The notes under the pieces were generated by a model. That model did not search any database, had not been told where the DNA came from, and worked only from the letters and a program-made list of their open reading frames with translations. Positions 33,994 through 43,650 of a stretch of 64,000 bases of DNA are shown here, piece after piece. The stretch comes from Candidatus Merdivivens pullicola (GTDB taxonomy: Bacteria; Bacteroidota; Bacteroidia; Bacteroidales; UBA932): assembly GCA_017694945.1 (NCBI GenBank), contig JADIMA010000082.1, positions 1-64,000 of the forward strand, read 5' to 3'. Each line of letters begins with the position of its first letter. The stretch's first letter is position 1. The translations under genes were made by a program, and so were the position numbers.

Positions 33994-35289
33994 CTACCTG
34001 GAGATATCCACCGGCTGTGTCCAGTTGCATCTCCTGATTGACGGGATGTCTTCAAGTTCCGAAATATTGTTTCCGCTGTTTACGGCCAGCAGCGGAGGTT
34101 CGCTGTAATGGAACTTCCTGATATTGGTGTTTGTCGTCTTTCCGATTACCTGTATGCCGGCCTCTTCGACGGAAATCGTCTGCAAAGATACTATTTCTCC
34201 TTCTTCTTCGGAACTGTCTTTTAAAGTCTTGCTGACATAATTTTCATCAATCACTATTACGTTCCCTCTGTCGCGTTTGGTAATCTGCGGCAAAAGGCTC
34301 ATGCTGAATCCTGTCGCAATGATCGTTATGCAAATGTCGCCGTTGAGTTTTCCTCCGTCTTCCTCATAGACAATTCCTCGTTTGAAGTTGTCTGTATTCC
34401 CCATGTTTTCTTCGATGCAGTCGGAAATCTGTTTGAGTTCGCGGGCGTACAGGCCGTTTTCGTCTTTGCTGGTGCGTATGTTTACCAGCACGTTCCTTGC
34501 TGTCTTGAGGTCGAAGTCGTTCAGAAGAGGGGAGGTGAGCGCCTGGGTGACGGCGTCCCTGATGCGGTTCTCGCCGTTTCCGCGTCCGCTTCCCATGAGC
34601 GCGAGTCCGCTTCCCTTCATCGTCTTCTTGACATCTGCGAAGTCCACATTGATATAACCTGTGTCCATTATGATTTCCGTGATGCCGCGAACGGCTGTGG
34701 CCAGGATTTCGTCCGCTTTTGGGAAGGCTTCGTGGATGGGCAGGTCGCCATACACTTCGTATATTTTCTGGTTGTTGATTATAAGCAGGCTGTCAACGCA
34801 TTTGCTCATTTCGTGTATTCCTTCGATGGCTCTTGACATTGTTTCGTAGCCTTCGTCCTCAAAAGGAAGGGTTACGACAGCTACTGTCAGAAGATCCATC
34901 TTGTGGGCTATGTCTGCAATTACGGGTGCGGCTCCTGTGCCTGTTCCTCCTCCCATTCCGCAGGTTACGAATACCATCTCGGTCTTTCCTCCGAGAGCCT
35001 CTTTTATTGCATCCTGCGATTCGATTGCCGCCTTTCTTCCGCGAAGAGGGTCAAGGCCGGCTCCAAGCCCTTTAGTCAGTTCGTTGCCGAGCTGGATTTT
35101 AAAAGGGACTTCGTTTTTCGCCAGGGCCTGCCTGTCGGTGTTGCAGATGATGAAATCGGCTCCTTTGATGTCTTCCAGTTTGAACATGTGTTCCACGGCG
35201 TTGCATCCGCCGCCTCCGACACCTATCACTTTTATGATATTGCCGGATTTGACCCAGTTGTAAGGTGTAAGTGTATCGTCGTTTTCCAT
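33994..35289 (-). CDS. ftsZ: Cell division GTPase FtsZ
   Basis: 431 residues from ATG 35289, 11 nt after the ftsA stop; an upstream in-frame ATG at 35313 overlaps ftsA and is the alternative. Tubulin signature GGGTGTGAAPVIAD, N-terminal GVGGGGCNAVEHM, synergy loop region INVDFADVKK. A spacer of ~90 residues leads to LEDIPSIRR, the likely FtsA-binding peptide, which is followed by an extra 11 residues (ends QPVDISR). It polymerises into the division ring at mid-cell. Last division gene of the cluster before gltX. Confidence 0.96.
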   Translation of the reverse strand: MENDDTLTPYNWVKSGNIIKVIGVGGGGCNAVEHMFKLEDIKGADFIICNTDRQALAKNEVPFKIQLGNELTKGLGAGLDPLRGRKAAIESQDAIKEALGGKTEMVFVTCGMGGGTGTGAAPVIADIAHKMDLLTVAVVTLPFEDEGYETMSRAIEGIHEMSKCVDSLLIINNQKIYEVYGDLPIHEAFPKADEILATAVRGITEIIMDTGYINVDFADVKKTMKGSGLALMGSGRGNGENRIRDAVTQALTSPLLNDFDLKTARNVLVNIRTSKDENGLYARELKQISDCIEENMGNTDNFKRGIVYEEDGGKLNGDICITIIATGFSMSLLPQITKRDRGNVIVIDENYVSKTLKDSSEEEGEIVSLQTISVEEAGIQVIGKTTNTNIRKFHYSEPPLLAVNSGNNISELEDIPSIRRCNWTQPVDISR

Positions 35290-35299
35290 AATCGTGTTT

Positions 35300-36661
35300 T
35301 TAAGCGTTTTCATTGTCGGCGTCTTTTCCGAAAAATACGTCTTTCAGCCAGGTGGTCTTGCGTTTCTTTTCGGTTTTTTCCGGCTTTTCTTCAATCTGTC
35401 CGGCAGTTTCGTCGGTGACTTCTGTTTCATTGTCTGTTGTTTCGTCGTCTCCTGCCTGGCGGTTCTGTTCAATGTATGTCGAGGCGGAGTCGGTGCCTTT
35501 CAGGGTGATTTCGCCGTCCATTACCAGTTTCAGAAGCCCTGTCAGCGAGGCGTAACTGTAGTCGTAGAGTTTTGAAAAACCGCTGTAGTCGATTTTGACT
35601 GACGGCATTGCTCGTCTTACCGGATAACCGGACAGGGATTTGATGAAGTCTGTTATGCACATCAGGTTGGCTTCCCCTCCGGTGAGGACGATGCCCGAGG
35701 AAAGTTGTTCGGCGTATCCGGACTCCTCGATCTTGTAGAATATGGCATCGAAGATTTCCTGGCATCGGGCATTGATTATCTCGGCCAGGTATTTGACTGG
35801 AATTTCGATGTCATTGAGCGTCCTTCCCTTGATCTGGATTGATTTTTCGGAATTTATGGCGAGTTTGTCCGGCATTGCATTGCCGAAGTCGCGTTTGATG
35901 CTCTCAGCCAGTCTTGTCGTGATGCGGCATTCGTTTGCAATGTCGTGCGTTATGTTGTTGCCGCCGAAAGGCAGTGTATATACGTACCTGATGGTATTGC
36001 GGTAATAAATGACGAGGTTTGTGGTGTTGCCGCCGAATTCAATCAATGCAACGCCGTTGTATTTTTCCTGGTCAAGCAGGGTGGATTCCGCGCTGGCAAT
36101 AGAGTACAACGCCTTGCCGGATATATTGATGCCGAGGTTTTTGAAGACCCTTTCGTTTCCGGAAAAAATGTTTTTGTTGCCGGCGAGCAGCCTGTATTTC
36201 CCTTCGATGGTTTCGGAAGCCATTCCTACGGCATCGTCGTAACTGATGTCGATGATGTCGCCGACTCTGTAAGACTGGGGAATGGCGGCATAAATCTTCT
36301 CATTCTCGTTCTCGGTTCTGTTGTATGCCTCTGCTGTCATGGCATTCAGTTCGGTCGTTGTGATGCAGTCCGGGTCGGCCGCGTTTTTCTCGATGAGCAG
36401 GTCTCTGTTCGTTATTCCGTATCCGGGGATTCCCGTAACGACATTCGAAATCTTGATTCCGAGTTCGTTTTCAATCTCTTTTATCAGGGAGCCTGTTACT
36501 TCGGCTGCCTGTCTTGGATTGAAAACGATTCCCCTTTTCACACCTTCGGAATGTGCGTCTTTGTGCGCTACTATGCTTATGTCCTTGCCTTCGATGGCGG
36601 CGGTGCATACTGATATGCGATATGAACCTATATCGACTATCGTTATAAACCTCTTTTCCAT
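35300..36661 (-). CDS. ftsA: Cell division protein FtsA
   Basis: 453 residues. Actin-like ATPase: IVDIGSYRISVCTAAI, a 1C domain (~85-165), VALIEFGGNTTNLVIYY and GIVLTGGEANL. The C-terminus is a charged linker (Glu/Thr/Lys-rich) ending in a short amphipathic segment KTTWLKDVFFGKD that could bind the membrane. It tethers FtsZ to the inner membrane. It lies 3 nt after ftsQ. Confidence 0.95.
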   Translation of the reverse strand: MEKRFITIVDIGSYRISVCTAAIEGKDISIVAHKDAHSEGVKRGIVFNPRQAAEVTGSLIKEIENELGIKISNVVTGIPGYGITNRDLLIEKNAADPDCITTTELNAMTAEAYNRTENENEKIYAAIPQSYRVGDIIDISYDDAVGMASETIEGKYRLLAGNKNIFSGNERVFKNLGINISGKALYSIASAESTLLDQEKYNGVALIEFGGNTTNLVIYYRNTIRYVYTLPFGGNNITHDIANECRITTRLAESIKRDFGNAMPDKLAINSEKSIQIKGRTLNDIEIPVKYLAEIINARCQEIFDAIFYKIEESGYAEQLSSGIVLTGGEANLMCITDFIKSLSGYPVRRAMPSVKIDYSGFSKLYDYSYASLTGLLKLVMDGEITLKGTDSASTYIEQNRQAGDDETTDNETEVTDETAGQIEEKPEKTEKKRKTTWLKDVFFGKDADNENA

Positions 36662-36664
36662 ATA

Positions 36665-37435
36665 TTAATGTTTTATTTTCTTACATACTATCTGGTCTTT
36701 GTATTTCAGCGAAACTTCGCTGTATTTTTCACCCGATGACGGAAAAACGGAAGCGTAGAATTTTTCCAGCCGGTAGAATTTGTTTTCTATGTTGCCGGAG
36801 TCTCCGAAAACTATCCTGAAACTTCCTGTCTGCGGTATGAGTACTATGTCTCCGTCGCCGTCGATTTCAATCTGGGTAATCATCCTGCTCCAATATCCGT
36901 TTTTTCCTATCCATTCGTTCAGCCGGAGTATTCCTGACAGCCATTCGGTTTCATCGGTGTTTTCAGGATTGTCGTCGATGGGGATGTCGCCCGTCACTAC
37001 CATTACACGGGGAAAATGCGAGCCCTGCACCGGAAAAACGTAGCCCTCCCTGTCGGAGTACAGTCTTGTCGTGCCGTTCTCGAACCTTATTGCCGGTTCT
37101 CTCTGGAACACGCTGATATTGAGGGTGCCGCTCCTGTCCGTATAGCAGTTGCAGTCTTTTATGGCGGTTATGCCTTTAAGAGCGTTTTCAATCGCCATGC
37201 AGTCGATTTCGTCGATAAGGCGGCCTTTGCATTCTCCGTAATTGTCAAGCACGAACTTCATGATGTCGTCCTTGCGGATGAAGTCGCATTCATCGGCGTT
37301 CCTTATTGTTATTTCTACCTTTTCACAGGCAATGGATTCGGTTTCTTCCGCATCCAGCCGTGCCGCAAAAATGAAATATGCGGCAATTATGGCGGCGAAA
37401 ACGCCGATAAGGAAATATTTCAGTATTTTCAGCAT
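36665..37435 (-). CDS. ftsQ: Cell division protein FtsQ/DivIB
   Basis: 256 residues: one N-terminal membrane helix (ILKYFLIGVFAAIIAAYFIF), a POTRA-like segment (~40-110, IRKDDIMKFVLDN and NISVFQREPAIRF) and a beta domain. Bitopic divisome scaffold with most mass in the periplasm. Called by length, topology and position between murC and ftsA; sequence conservation in this family is low. It overlaps the murC stop by 7 nt. Confidence 0.85.
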   Translation of the reverse strand: MLKILKYFLIGVFAAIIAAYFIFAARLDAEETESIACEKVEITIRNADECDFIRKDDIMKFVLDNYGECKGRLIDEIDCMAIENALKGITAIKDCNCYTDRSGTLNISVFQREPAIRFENGTTRLYSDREGYVFPVQGSHFPRVMVVTGDIPIDDNPENTDETEWLSGILRLNEWIGKNGYWSRMITQIEIDGDGDIVLIPQTGSFRIVFGDSGNIENKFYRLEKFYASVFPSSGEKYSEVSLKYKDQIVCKKIKH

Positions 37436-38790
37436 TTTCCGATCCTCCCTTTCAACATGTCGGTTATTTGTCCCGTAAATCTGTCTATGTCTCCGGCCCC
37501 GAATGTTACGAGTACGTCTATGTCTTCTTTTTCAAGGCATTGCATCAGTTCGTCACGCCTTATCAATATTTTTGACTGAATGGAAGCCCTGTCAAATATC
37601 AGTCTTGATGTAACTCCCTCGATCGGAAGTTCGCGTGCCGGATAGATATCGAGCAGTATCAGCCTGTCTGCTTTTGAGAGTGATGAAGCGAAACCTTCGG
37701 CGAAGTCTCTTGTCCTTGTGTAAAGATGCGGCTGGAATACCGCTGTAATCCTCCGTCCGGGGAAAATGTCCCTTATTGACTTAATGGCGGCTTCAATCTC
37801 TTTGGGATGGTGGGCGTAGTCGTCGATGTAAGAACATTTTTCAGTATTCAGTCGTATGTCCATCCTTCTTTTTACTCCGAGAAAACTGCCGAGGGCTTTC
37901 TTGACTTTTTCGCCGTCGATTCCGTTGAGGAGGGCGGCTGCTGCTGCGGCAATCCCGTTTTCGGCGTTGAGCCTTCCCGGAACTCCCATGATGCAGTCTT
38001 TTACCGTGCCGCCGGGGTGGTTCAGGTCGAATTTGAAATATCCTCCGGGCAGGACGCTTGTCCCGCTGGCGTAGAAGTCGGACGGTGTGTCGTATGAATA
38101 ACGGTATATTTTCGCTTTGGTGCTCTTGTCGTCGATAGGGAGACCCTCTTTTAATATAAGGTATCTTTCCGTCTGGGCGGCAAATTCGCAGAAGGCTTCC
38201 ATGACATGGTTGTAATCATGGTAAACATCCAGATGGTCTGCATCGACGGAGGTTATTATGGCAGTGTCGGGGAACAGTTGCAGGAACGAACGGTCGAATT
38301 CGTCCGCTTCGGCCACCACTATTCCGCTGTCGCTTAACAAAAGATTGCTTCCGTAATTTTTTGAGATTCCCCCGAGGAATGCGTCGCATCCGGTTCCGGA
38401 CGATTGGAAAATGTGCCCTATCATCGTGCTTGTGGTCGTTTTTCCGTGCGTGCCGGCTACTGCTATTGTCTTTTTGCCCTTGGCTATTTCTCCGAGTACT
38501 TTTGACCTTTTAAGCAGGCGGAATCCTTTTTCTTTGAGGTATTCAAGTTCCCTGTTGCTTTCAGGGATGGCGGGAGTATAGATTGCGAGGGTGCTTTTGT
38601 TGTCGCCGGGTATCATTTCCGGGCGCTCTTCGAAATGCACGGCTATTCCTTCGGATTGCAGGGAAGCCGTGATGTCCGACGGGGTGCGGTCGTAACCGCT
38701 TACGTTGAGTCCCTTGCTGTGAAAATAACGTGCGATCGCGCTCATGCCGATTCCGCCGATACCTAACATATATATATTCCCGTATTCCAT
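37429..38790 (-). CDS. murC: UDP-N-acetylmuramate-L-alanine ligase
   Basis: 453 residues. N-terminal Rossmann motif MLGIGGIGMSAIARYFHSKG, ATP loop AVAGTHGKTTTSTMIGH, Mur central DADHLDVYHD and C-terminal DDYAHHPKEI. It adds L-Ala to UDP-MurNAc in cytosolic peptidoglycan precursor synthesis. No ddl gene follows it, unlike in proteobacterial clusters. Confidence 0.97.
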   Translation of the reverse strand: MEYGNIYMLGIGGIGMSAIARYFHSKGLNVSGYDRTPSDITASLQSEGIAVHFEERPEMIPGDNKSTLAIYTPAIPESNRELEYLKEKGFRLLKRSKVLGEIAKGKKTIAVAGTHGKTTTSTMIGHIFQSSGTGCDAFLGGISKNYGSNLLLSDSGIVVAEADEFDRSFLQLFPDTAIITSVDADHLDVYHDYNHVMEAFCEFAAQTERYLILKEGLPIDDKSTKAKIYRYSYDTPSDFYASGTSVLPGGYFKFDLNHPGGTVKDCIMGVPGRLNAENGIAAAAAALLNGIDGEKVKKALGSFLGVKRRMDIRLNTEKCSYIDDYAHHPKEIEAAIKSIRDIFPGRRITAVFQPHLYTRTRDFAEGFASSLSKADRLILLDIYPARELPIEGVTSRLIFDRASIQSKILIRRDELMQCLEKEDIDVLVTFGAGDIDRFTGQITDMLKGRIGKC

Positions 38791-38797
38791 TTTGACT

Positions 38798-39901
38798 TTA
38801 TTTTTTACAAGTTGAGAATATTTCTTCCGCTATTGCCTCCGATGCGTCGGGCCTGGCAAGGCCTGCGATGTTTTTTTCCAGCATCCGAAGCGACAGGTCG
38901 TCCTTGACAAGGGAGACCGCGCAATCCATAAGTCTTTCGGGGGCCTGGGCGTCGCTGACGATTTTTGCGGCCTCTCTGTTGACGAGGGCCATTGCGTTGT
39001 GCGTCTGGTGGTCTTCAGTGACATTTGGGGACGGAACGAATATTACGGCTTTTCCCGCGATGCAGAGTTCAGATATGGTTCCGGCTCCCGAACGGGATAC
39101 GACAAGGTCGGCGGCGGCATAGGCGAGATCCATCCTGTCGATGAAATCGAAAAAACGGATATCGTGCGCTCCGGAGTGCGACATGAATTGCCTTACTCCG
39201 TCCATATATGCCTTGCCGCATTGCCAGATTAATTGTATGCCTTCGCCTCCCGGCTGTCCGTCATTGATCCATTTTCTGACGGAATTGTTCAATGTACCGC
39301 TTCCGAGGCTGCCTCCCACGATGAATACCGTCTTTTTGTTGCTGTCGAGACCGTAATGCAGGAGCGCTTCTTCCCTTTCTTCGGGAAGAGGCCTGTGTAT
39401 GCTGCTTCTTACAGGATTGCCTGTGAGGATGATTCTGTCTTTCGGGAAAAACCTTTCCATTCCGGAATAGGCGACACAGATTCTGTCGGCTTTCCTGCCG
39501 ATAATCTTATTGGTCAGTCCGGCATACGAGTTCTGTTCCTGGATTAGCGTAGGGATGGACAGCCTCTGTGCCGCCCACAGTGTGGGCGCGCTTGCGTATC
39601 CCCCGACTCCTATGACTATGTCCGGACGGAATTCCTTTATGATGCGCCTCGCTTTTTTTATGCTTTTGGCTACCTTGAACGGCAATGAAAGGTTTGAAAG
39701 CGACAGGCTTCTTTTCAGGCCTGCCACCGGGAGGCCTATGATACGGTATCCGGCAGCAGGAACCCGTTCCATTTCCATGCGGCCTTCGGCTCCGACGAAC
39801 AGTATTTCGCTGTCCGGCTCTCTTCTTCTGATTGCTTCGGCAATCGATATGGCAGGAAAGATATGCCCTCCCGTGCCACCTCCGCTAATTATCGCCCTCA
39901 T
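38798..39901 (-). CDS. murG: UDP-GlcNAc:lipid II transferase MurG
   Basis: 367 residues from ATG 39901 (MRAIISGGGTGGHIFPAI); the track starts two codons earlier at a TTG. GT28 features: GGTGGHIFP acceptor loop, GVGGYASAPTLWAAQ, LIQEQNSYAGLTN, and the donor-site VSRSGAGTISELCIAGKAVIFVP region. It attaches GlcNAc to lipid I at the inner face of the membrane. It overlaps ftsW by 17 nt. Confidence 0.96.
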   Translation of the reverse strand: MRAIISGGGTGGHIFPAISIAEAIRRREPDSEILFVGAEGRMEMERVPAAGYRIIGLPVAGLKRSLSLSNLSLPFKVAKSIKKARRIIKEFRPDIVIGVGGYASAPTLWAAQRLSIPTLIQEQNSYAGLTNKIIGRKADRICVAYSGMERFFPKDRIILTGNPVRSSIHRPLPEEREEALLHYGLDSNKKTVFIVGGSLGSGTLNNSVRKWINDGQPGGEGIQLIWQCGKAYMDGVRQFMSHSGAHDIRFFDFIDRMDLAYAAADLVVSRSGAGTISELCIAGKAVIFVPSPNVTEDHQTHNAMALVNREAAKIVSDAQAPERLMDCAVSLVKDDLSLRMLEKNIAGLARPDASEAIAEEIFSTCKK

Positions 39902-41132
39902 TGTCAACTTTGTTAATGTCTATTTCCTGAATTGACCTGCTTATTGACAGGATGATCCCGAATGCTCCGCTGAATACAATGTATGCCATGCCGCCGTGGC
40001 TGACAAGGGGGAGTGTGTGCCCTGTGATTGGGAACATCCGGATATTCACGTATATGTGCATCATAGCCTGGGCCGTTATCAGCAGTCCGAGGCCAAACAC
40101 AATAGTGCTTGCAAATGTGGTCTTGCAGTTGTATGCTATACGCGCGCACCTTGCGAACAGCCAGATGTACATGAACATGACAAGTATTCCGACTATGCTG
40201 CCGTATTCTTCAATGATGAAAGCATAAATGAAATCGGAAAATGCCATTGAAAGAGTGTAGCGCTGCGTGCTTTTGCCCGGCCCCTTTCCGATGAGGCCGC
40301 CTTCATGTATGGCTATCTTCGCATTTTCAGACTGTCTTTCCTCGTCTTTGATTCTCTGTTTCTGGCTGTCGGTCAGATTGGCCGTTGCTTCATCGCTGCT
40401 TGCCGGACTGAAGAAATTGGATATCCTCGACTCTGCCGTGGCGAACCTTCTGAACATCGGGTTTTCGCTGCCCTTTGTTGCTTCATACAGTCCCAGGCAT
40501 GCCAGGAACACTCCTGCGCCAATCGCAAGTGTGGCCAGGAGGTATTTCCAGTTTATCTTGTTTATCCACAGTATAACGAGGCAGATGGCTCCCATGAATA
40601 ATGCCGACGAGAAACTTCCCGTAAGTAGCAGCACGCATGTCAGCCCTATCGGTATGAGAAGCCTGATCAGGTAAGTCTTGAAATCCTTGATTTCATATCT
40701 TTCCATCACTCTTGCTATATAGAGCAGCAAGGCCACTTTCGCGGCGTCGAAAACCTGTATGGAGGCGCTTCCTATCTTGATTCCTCTGACGGCTCCGTTG
40801 TATTCGGCGCGCAATGGCGGAATGAACAGCATGAGCAGCACCGCAATGCTGATGAAATATATCAGAATGGCGTATTTTCTGTAAAATTTCGGCGGAAGGA
40901 AGTATGCGACCAGCAGCACGCACCATCCCAGAACGGCCATGCCGAACTGTTCAAGGAAGATGACTATCTTGCTTGTGTTCGTGTCCATGGCTATGTAGGA
41001 ACTGGCGGAATATACTGCGGCAATAGAGAACATGGACAGTATGAAGACGATTGTCCATACTATTTTGTCCCCTCCGAGCCTTTTGTTGGCCCAGTCTCCC
41101 ACTTTCTCGATATATGTTTTCAGTACATTCAT
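39885..41132 (-). CDS. ftsW: Lipid II polymerase / division protein FtsW
   Basis: 415 residues and about ten membrane helices of the SEDS family. Conserved pieces: FSDFIYAFIIEEYGSIVGIL and FPITGHTLPLVSHGGMAYI (the SEDS PLVSHGG motif). A ~70-residue loop (SPASSDEATANLTDSQKQRIKDE) is longer than in E. coli, as seen in Bacteroidota. It polymerises lipid II at the septum with its class B PBP partner encoded upstream. Confidence 0.95.
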   Translation of the reverse strand: MNVLKTYIEKVGDWANKRLGGDKIVWTIVFILSMFSIAAVYSASSYIAMDTNTSKIVIFLEQFGMAVLGWCVLLVAYFLPPKFYRKYAILIYFISIAVLLMLFIPPLRAEYNGAVRGIKIGSASIQVFDAAKVALLLYIARVMERYEIKDFKTYLIRLLIPIGLTCVLLLTGSFSSALFMGAICLVILWINKINWKYLLATLAIGAGVFLACLGLYEATKGSENPMFRRFATAESRISNFFSPASSDEATANLTDSQKQRIKDEERQSENAKIAIHEGGLIGKGPGKSTQRYTLSMAFSDFIYAFIIEEYGSIVGILVMFMYIWLFARCARIAYNCKTTFASTIVFGLGLLITAQAMMHIYVNIRMFPITGHTLPLVSHGGMAYIVFSGAFGIILSISRSIQEIDINKVDNEGDN

Positions 41133-42463
41133 AGATTGCGTACGGCCTCTTTGAACAGTTTTCCTCTCTCTTCATAATTCCTGAACAGGTCGAACGATGC
41201 GCAGCACGGCGACAGCAGTACGACATCGCCGTCCATGCCGAGGCCGTATGCTTTTGTGACGGCCTCTTCTGCCGAGGAGGCATCCGTTATGACCGGAATG
41301 ATGCCGGAAAACGCCTCGTGGAGTTTGCGGTTGTCCTTGCCGAGGCATATCAGTGCCTTTACTTTCTGTTTTACCACTTCGTAAAGTTCCGAATAGTCGT
41401 TCCCTTTGTCCGTTCCTCCGGCAATCCAGATTACGGGCCTGTCCATGCTTTCAAGAGCATACCAGGCGGAGTTTACATTGGTTGCCTTGGAGTCGTTGAT
41501 ATACAGCACTCCTTTTATCGTGGCGACTTTCTCGAGGCGGTGCTCTATGTTTTTGAATGTCTTGAGCCCCTCCCTGATTTTGTCATCGTCTATGTCCATT
41601 ACTTTGCCGGCTATTGCGGCGGCCATTGAGTTGTAAAGGTTGTGTTTTCCCTGGAGTGAAAGTTCGTCCAGAAACATCCGGCATTCGTGTTCCCCGTATT
41701 TTACGGTAAAGTGGTCGTCTTCCACGTATGCTCCCTGTGCGACTCTGGACTTTTGGCTGAACGGGAGCATCTTGGCCTTGATGACGATGTCGTTCAGGTG
41801 CTTGATTGTAATCTCGTCGTCCGAACAGAATATGAAGCAGTCTTCCTTTTCCATATTCTGTGTTATGCGGAATTTCGCTCTGGCATAGTTCTCGATTTTG
41901 TGGTCGTATCTGTCCAGATGGTCGGGGGTGATGTTGGTAAGTATCGCTATGTCGGCTTTGAAATCATACATGTTGTCCAGTTGGAAACTGCTTATTTCAA
42001 GCACGTATATGTCATAGTTGCAAGTGGCGACCTGGTAGGCGTAACTTTTGCCTATGTTGCCACCGAGGCCTACATTCAGTCCGGCGAGTTGCAGCAGGTG
42101 GTAAATCAGGGAGGTCGTGGTCGTCTTGCCGTTGCTTCCCGTGATGCAGATTTTTTTCGCCCTGTCGTATCTTCCGGCAAATTCGATTTCCGATATGATG
42201 TCTATGCCTGCTTCCCTGATAGCCTTTATGACCGGGGCAGTGTCCGGAATCCCCGGGCTTTTGATGACCTGGGATGCGTCCAGTATCTTTTCAAGACTGT
42301 GCTTACCTTCTTCGTAAGGTATTTCCCATTCGGCAAGTCTTTCTTTCTGGTTTTCGGGTATTGTGCCGTAATCCGAAAGGAAGACATCGAATCCTTTTAC
42401 TTTTGCGAGTACTGCGGCCCCTGTGCCGCTTTCTCCTCCTCCGAGTATTGCTATCTTGTCCAT
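41129..42463 (-). CDS. murD: UDP-N-acetylmuramoylalanine-D-glutamate ligase
   Basis: 444 residues. GGGESGTGAAVLAKVKGFDV at the start, ATP loop ITGSNGKTTTTSLIYHLL, NITPDHLDRY and IAGGTDKGNDY. It adds D-Glu to UDP-MurNAc-L-Ala. It overlaps ftsW by four bases (ATGA) and begins 2 nt after mraY, so it is translationally coupled. Confidence 0.96.
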   Translation of the reverse strand: MDKIAILGGGESGTGAAVLAKVKGFDVFLSDYGTIPENQKERLAEWEIPYEEGKHSLEKILDASQVIKSPGIPDTAPVIKAIREAGIDIISEIEFAGRYDRAKKICITGSNGKTTTTSLIYHLLQLAGLNVGLGGNIGKSYAYQVATCNYDIYVLEISSFQLDNMYDFKADIAILTNITPDHLDRYDHKIENYARAKFRITQNMEKEDCFIFCSDDEITIKHLNDIVIKAKMLPFSQKSRVAQGAYVEDDHFTVKYGEHECRMFLDELSLQGKHNLYNSMAAAIAGKVMDIDDDKIREGLKTFKNIEHRLEKVATIKGVLYINDSKATNVNSAWYALESMDRPVIWIAGGTDKGNDYSELYEVVKQKVKALICLGKDNRKLHEAFSGIIPVITDASSAEEAVTKAYGLGMDGDVVLLSPCCASFDLFRNYEERGKLFKEAVRNL

Positions 42464-42465
42464 GA

Positions 42466-43650
42466 CTATCTGATTTTCAAAGTTATTATGGTTATTACGG
42501 CCAGCAGTATGGATACAATCCAGAATCTTACTACTATTTTTGCTTCAGGCAATGCCACGGTCGGTTTCTTTATGATTGCTTCCACGCCCTCTTTCTGGAA
42601 GTGGTGGTGCAGTGGCGTCATTTTGAATACTCTCCGGCCTTCCCCGTATTTCTTCTTGGTGTATTTGAAATATATGCGTTGTATGATCACCGACAGGCTT
42701 TCAACGAAAAACACTCCGCAAAGTATGGGAATCAGTAATTCTTTCTTGATCAGGATTGCCGCCACGCCGATGATTCCTCCCAGCGCAAGGCTGCCGGTGT
42801 CGCCCATGAATACCTGTGCGGGGTAGGAGTTGTACCATAGAAAACCGATTAGCGCCCCGACGAATGCCGCAAATACTATGGTAATCTCTCCGGTTCCGGG
42901 AATATACATAATATTAAGGTATCCGGCATCGTTTATGTTTCCTGACAGGTAAGCCAGTACTCCGAGTGCCGTTCCGACTATTGCGGAGATGCCGGTAGTC
43001 AGGCCGTCCATGCCGTCGGTGAGGTTGGAGGCGTTGGAGCAGGCGGTTATGACGAGGATGATTATGATTATGTATATCGCCCAGGTGAATATGTCTCCGG
43101 CTGTTCCGGAAAACGGACTGAATATCCCGTAGTCGAGTTCATGGTTTTTGACGAAAGGAATCGTCGTGTCCGGGGATGTCGCCAGTCCGTCATGCAGGAG
43201 CACGGCAAAGCCTATAACCAGGCCGAGTCCGATCTGCCCTGCAAGTTTTTTCTTTTCGCTCAGACCGTTCTTGTCCTTTTTATATACTTTTATGTAGTCG
43301 TCGACGAATCCCAGGCCTCCGAGCCATACCAGGGAGAGTATGAGAAGAAGCACGTAGAAGTTGGTCAGGTCGCAGAACAGAAGTATCGGTGTCAGTATCG
43401 ATATGAGTATGATAATGCCTCCCATTGTGGGCGTGCCCTTTTTCTGCATCTGGCCTTCAAGTCCGAGGTCGCGTATTTCTTCGCCTATCTGCCTGCGCTG
43501 GAGCAGCCTGATAATCTTTTTTCCGAATACCAGGGACAAAATGATTGACAGCAGGCTTGCGCATACAGCCCTGACGGAGATGTACTGCATAAGCCCTGCC
43601 CCGGGAAAGTCCGTGATGCTTTTAAGGTATTCAAACAGATGGTAAAACAT
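42466..43650 (-). CDS. mraY: Phospho-MurNAc-pentapeptide transferase MraY
   Basis: 394 residues and about ten membrane helices. Signatures: [34 protein letters not shown] with the DD metal site, [24 protein letters not shown] and [12 protein letters not shown]. It makes lipid I from UDP-MurNAc-pentapeptide and undecaprenyl phosphate. It directly follows murE with a 20-bp overlap; the usual murF between them is absent. Confidence 0.97.
   Translation of the reverse strand: MFYHLFEYLKSITDFPGAGLMQYISVRAVCASLLSIILSLVFGKKIIRLLQRRQIGEEIRDLGLEGQMQKKGTPTMGGIIILISILTPILLFCDLTNFYVLLLILSLVWLGGLGFVDDYIKVYKKDKNGLSEKKKLAGQIGLGLVIGFAVLLHDGLATSPDTTIPFVKNHELDYGIFSPFSGTAGDIFTWAIYIIIIILVITACSNASNLTDGMDGLTTGISAIVGTALGVLAYLSGNINDAGYLNIMYIPGTGEITIVFAAFVGALIGFLWYNSYPAQVFMGDTGSLALGGIIGVAAILIKKELLIPILCGVFFVESLSVIIQRIYFKYTKKKYGEGRRVFKMTPLHHHFQKEGVEAIIKKPTVALPEAKIVVRFWIVSILLAVITIITLKIR

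Noticed and set aside
41687-42826. 379-aa plus-strand ORF across murD and mraY
   Set aside because: Runs across the junction of two certain genes; Val/Tyr-rich antisense pattern without motifs.
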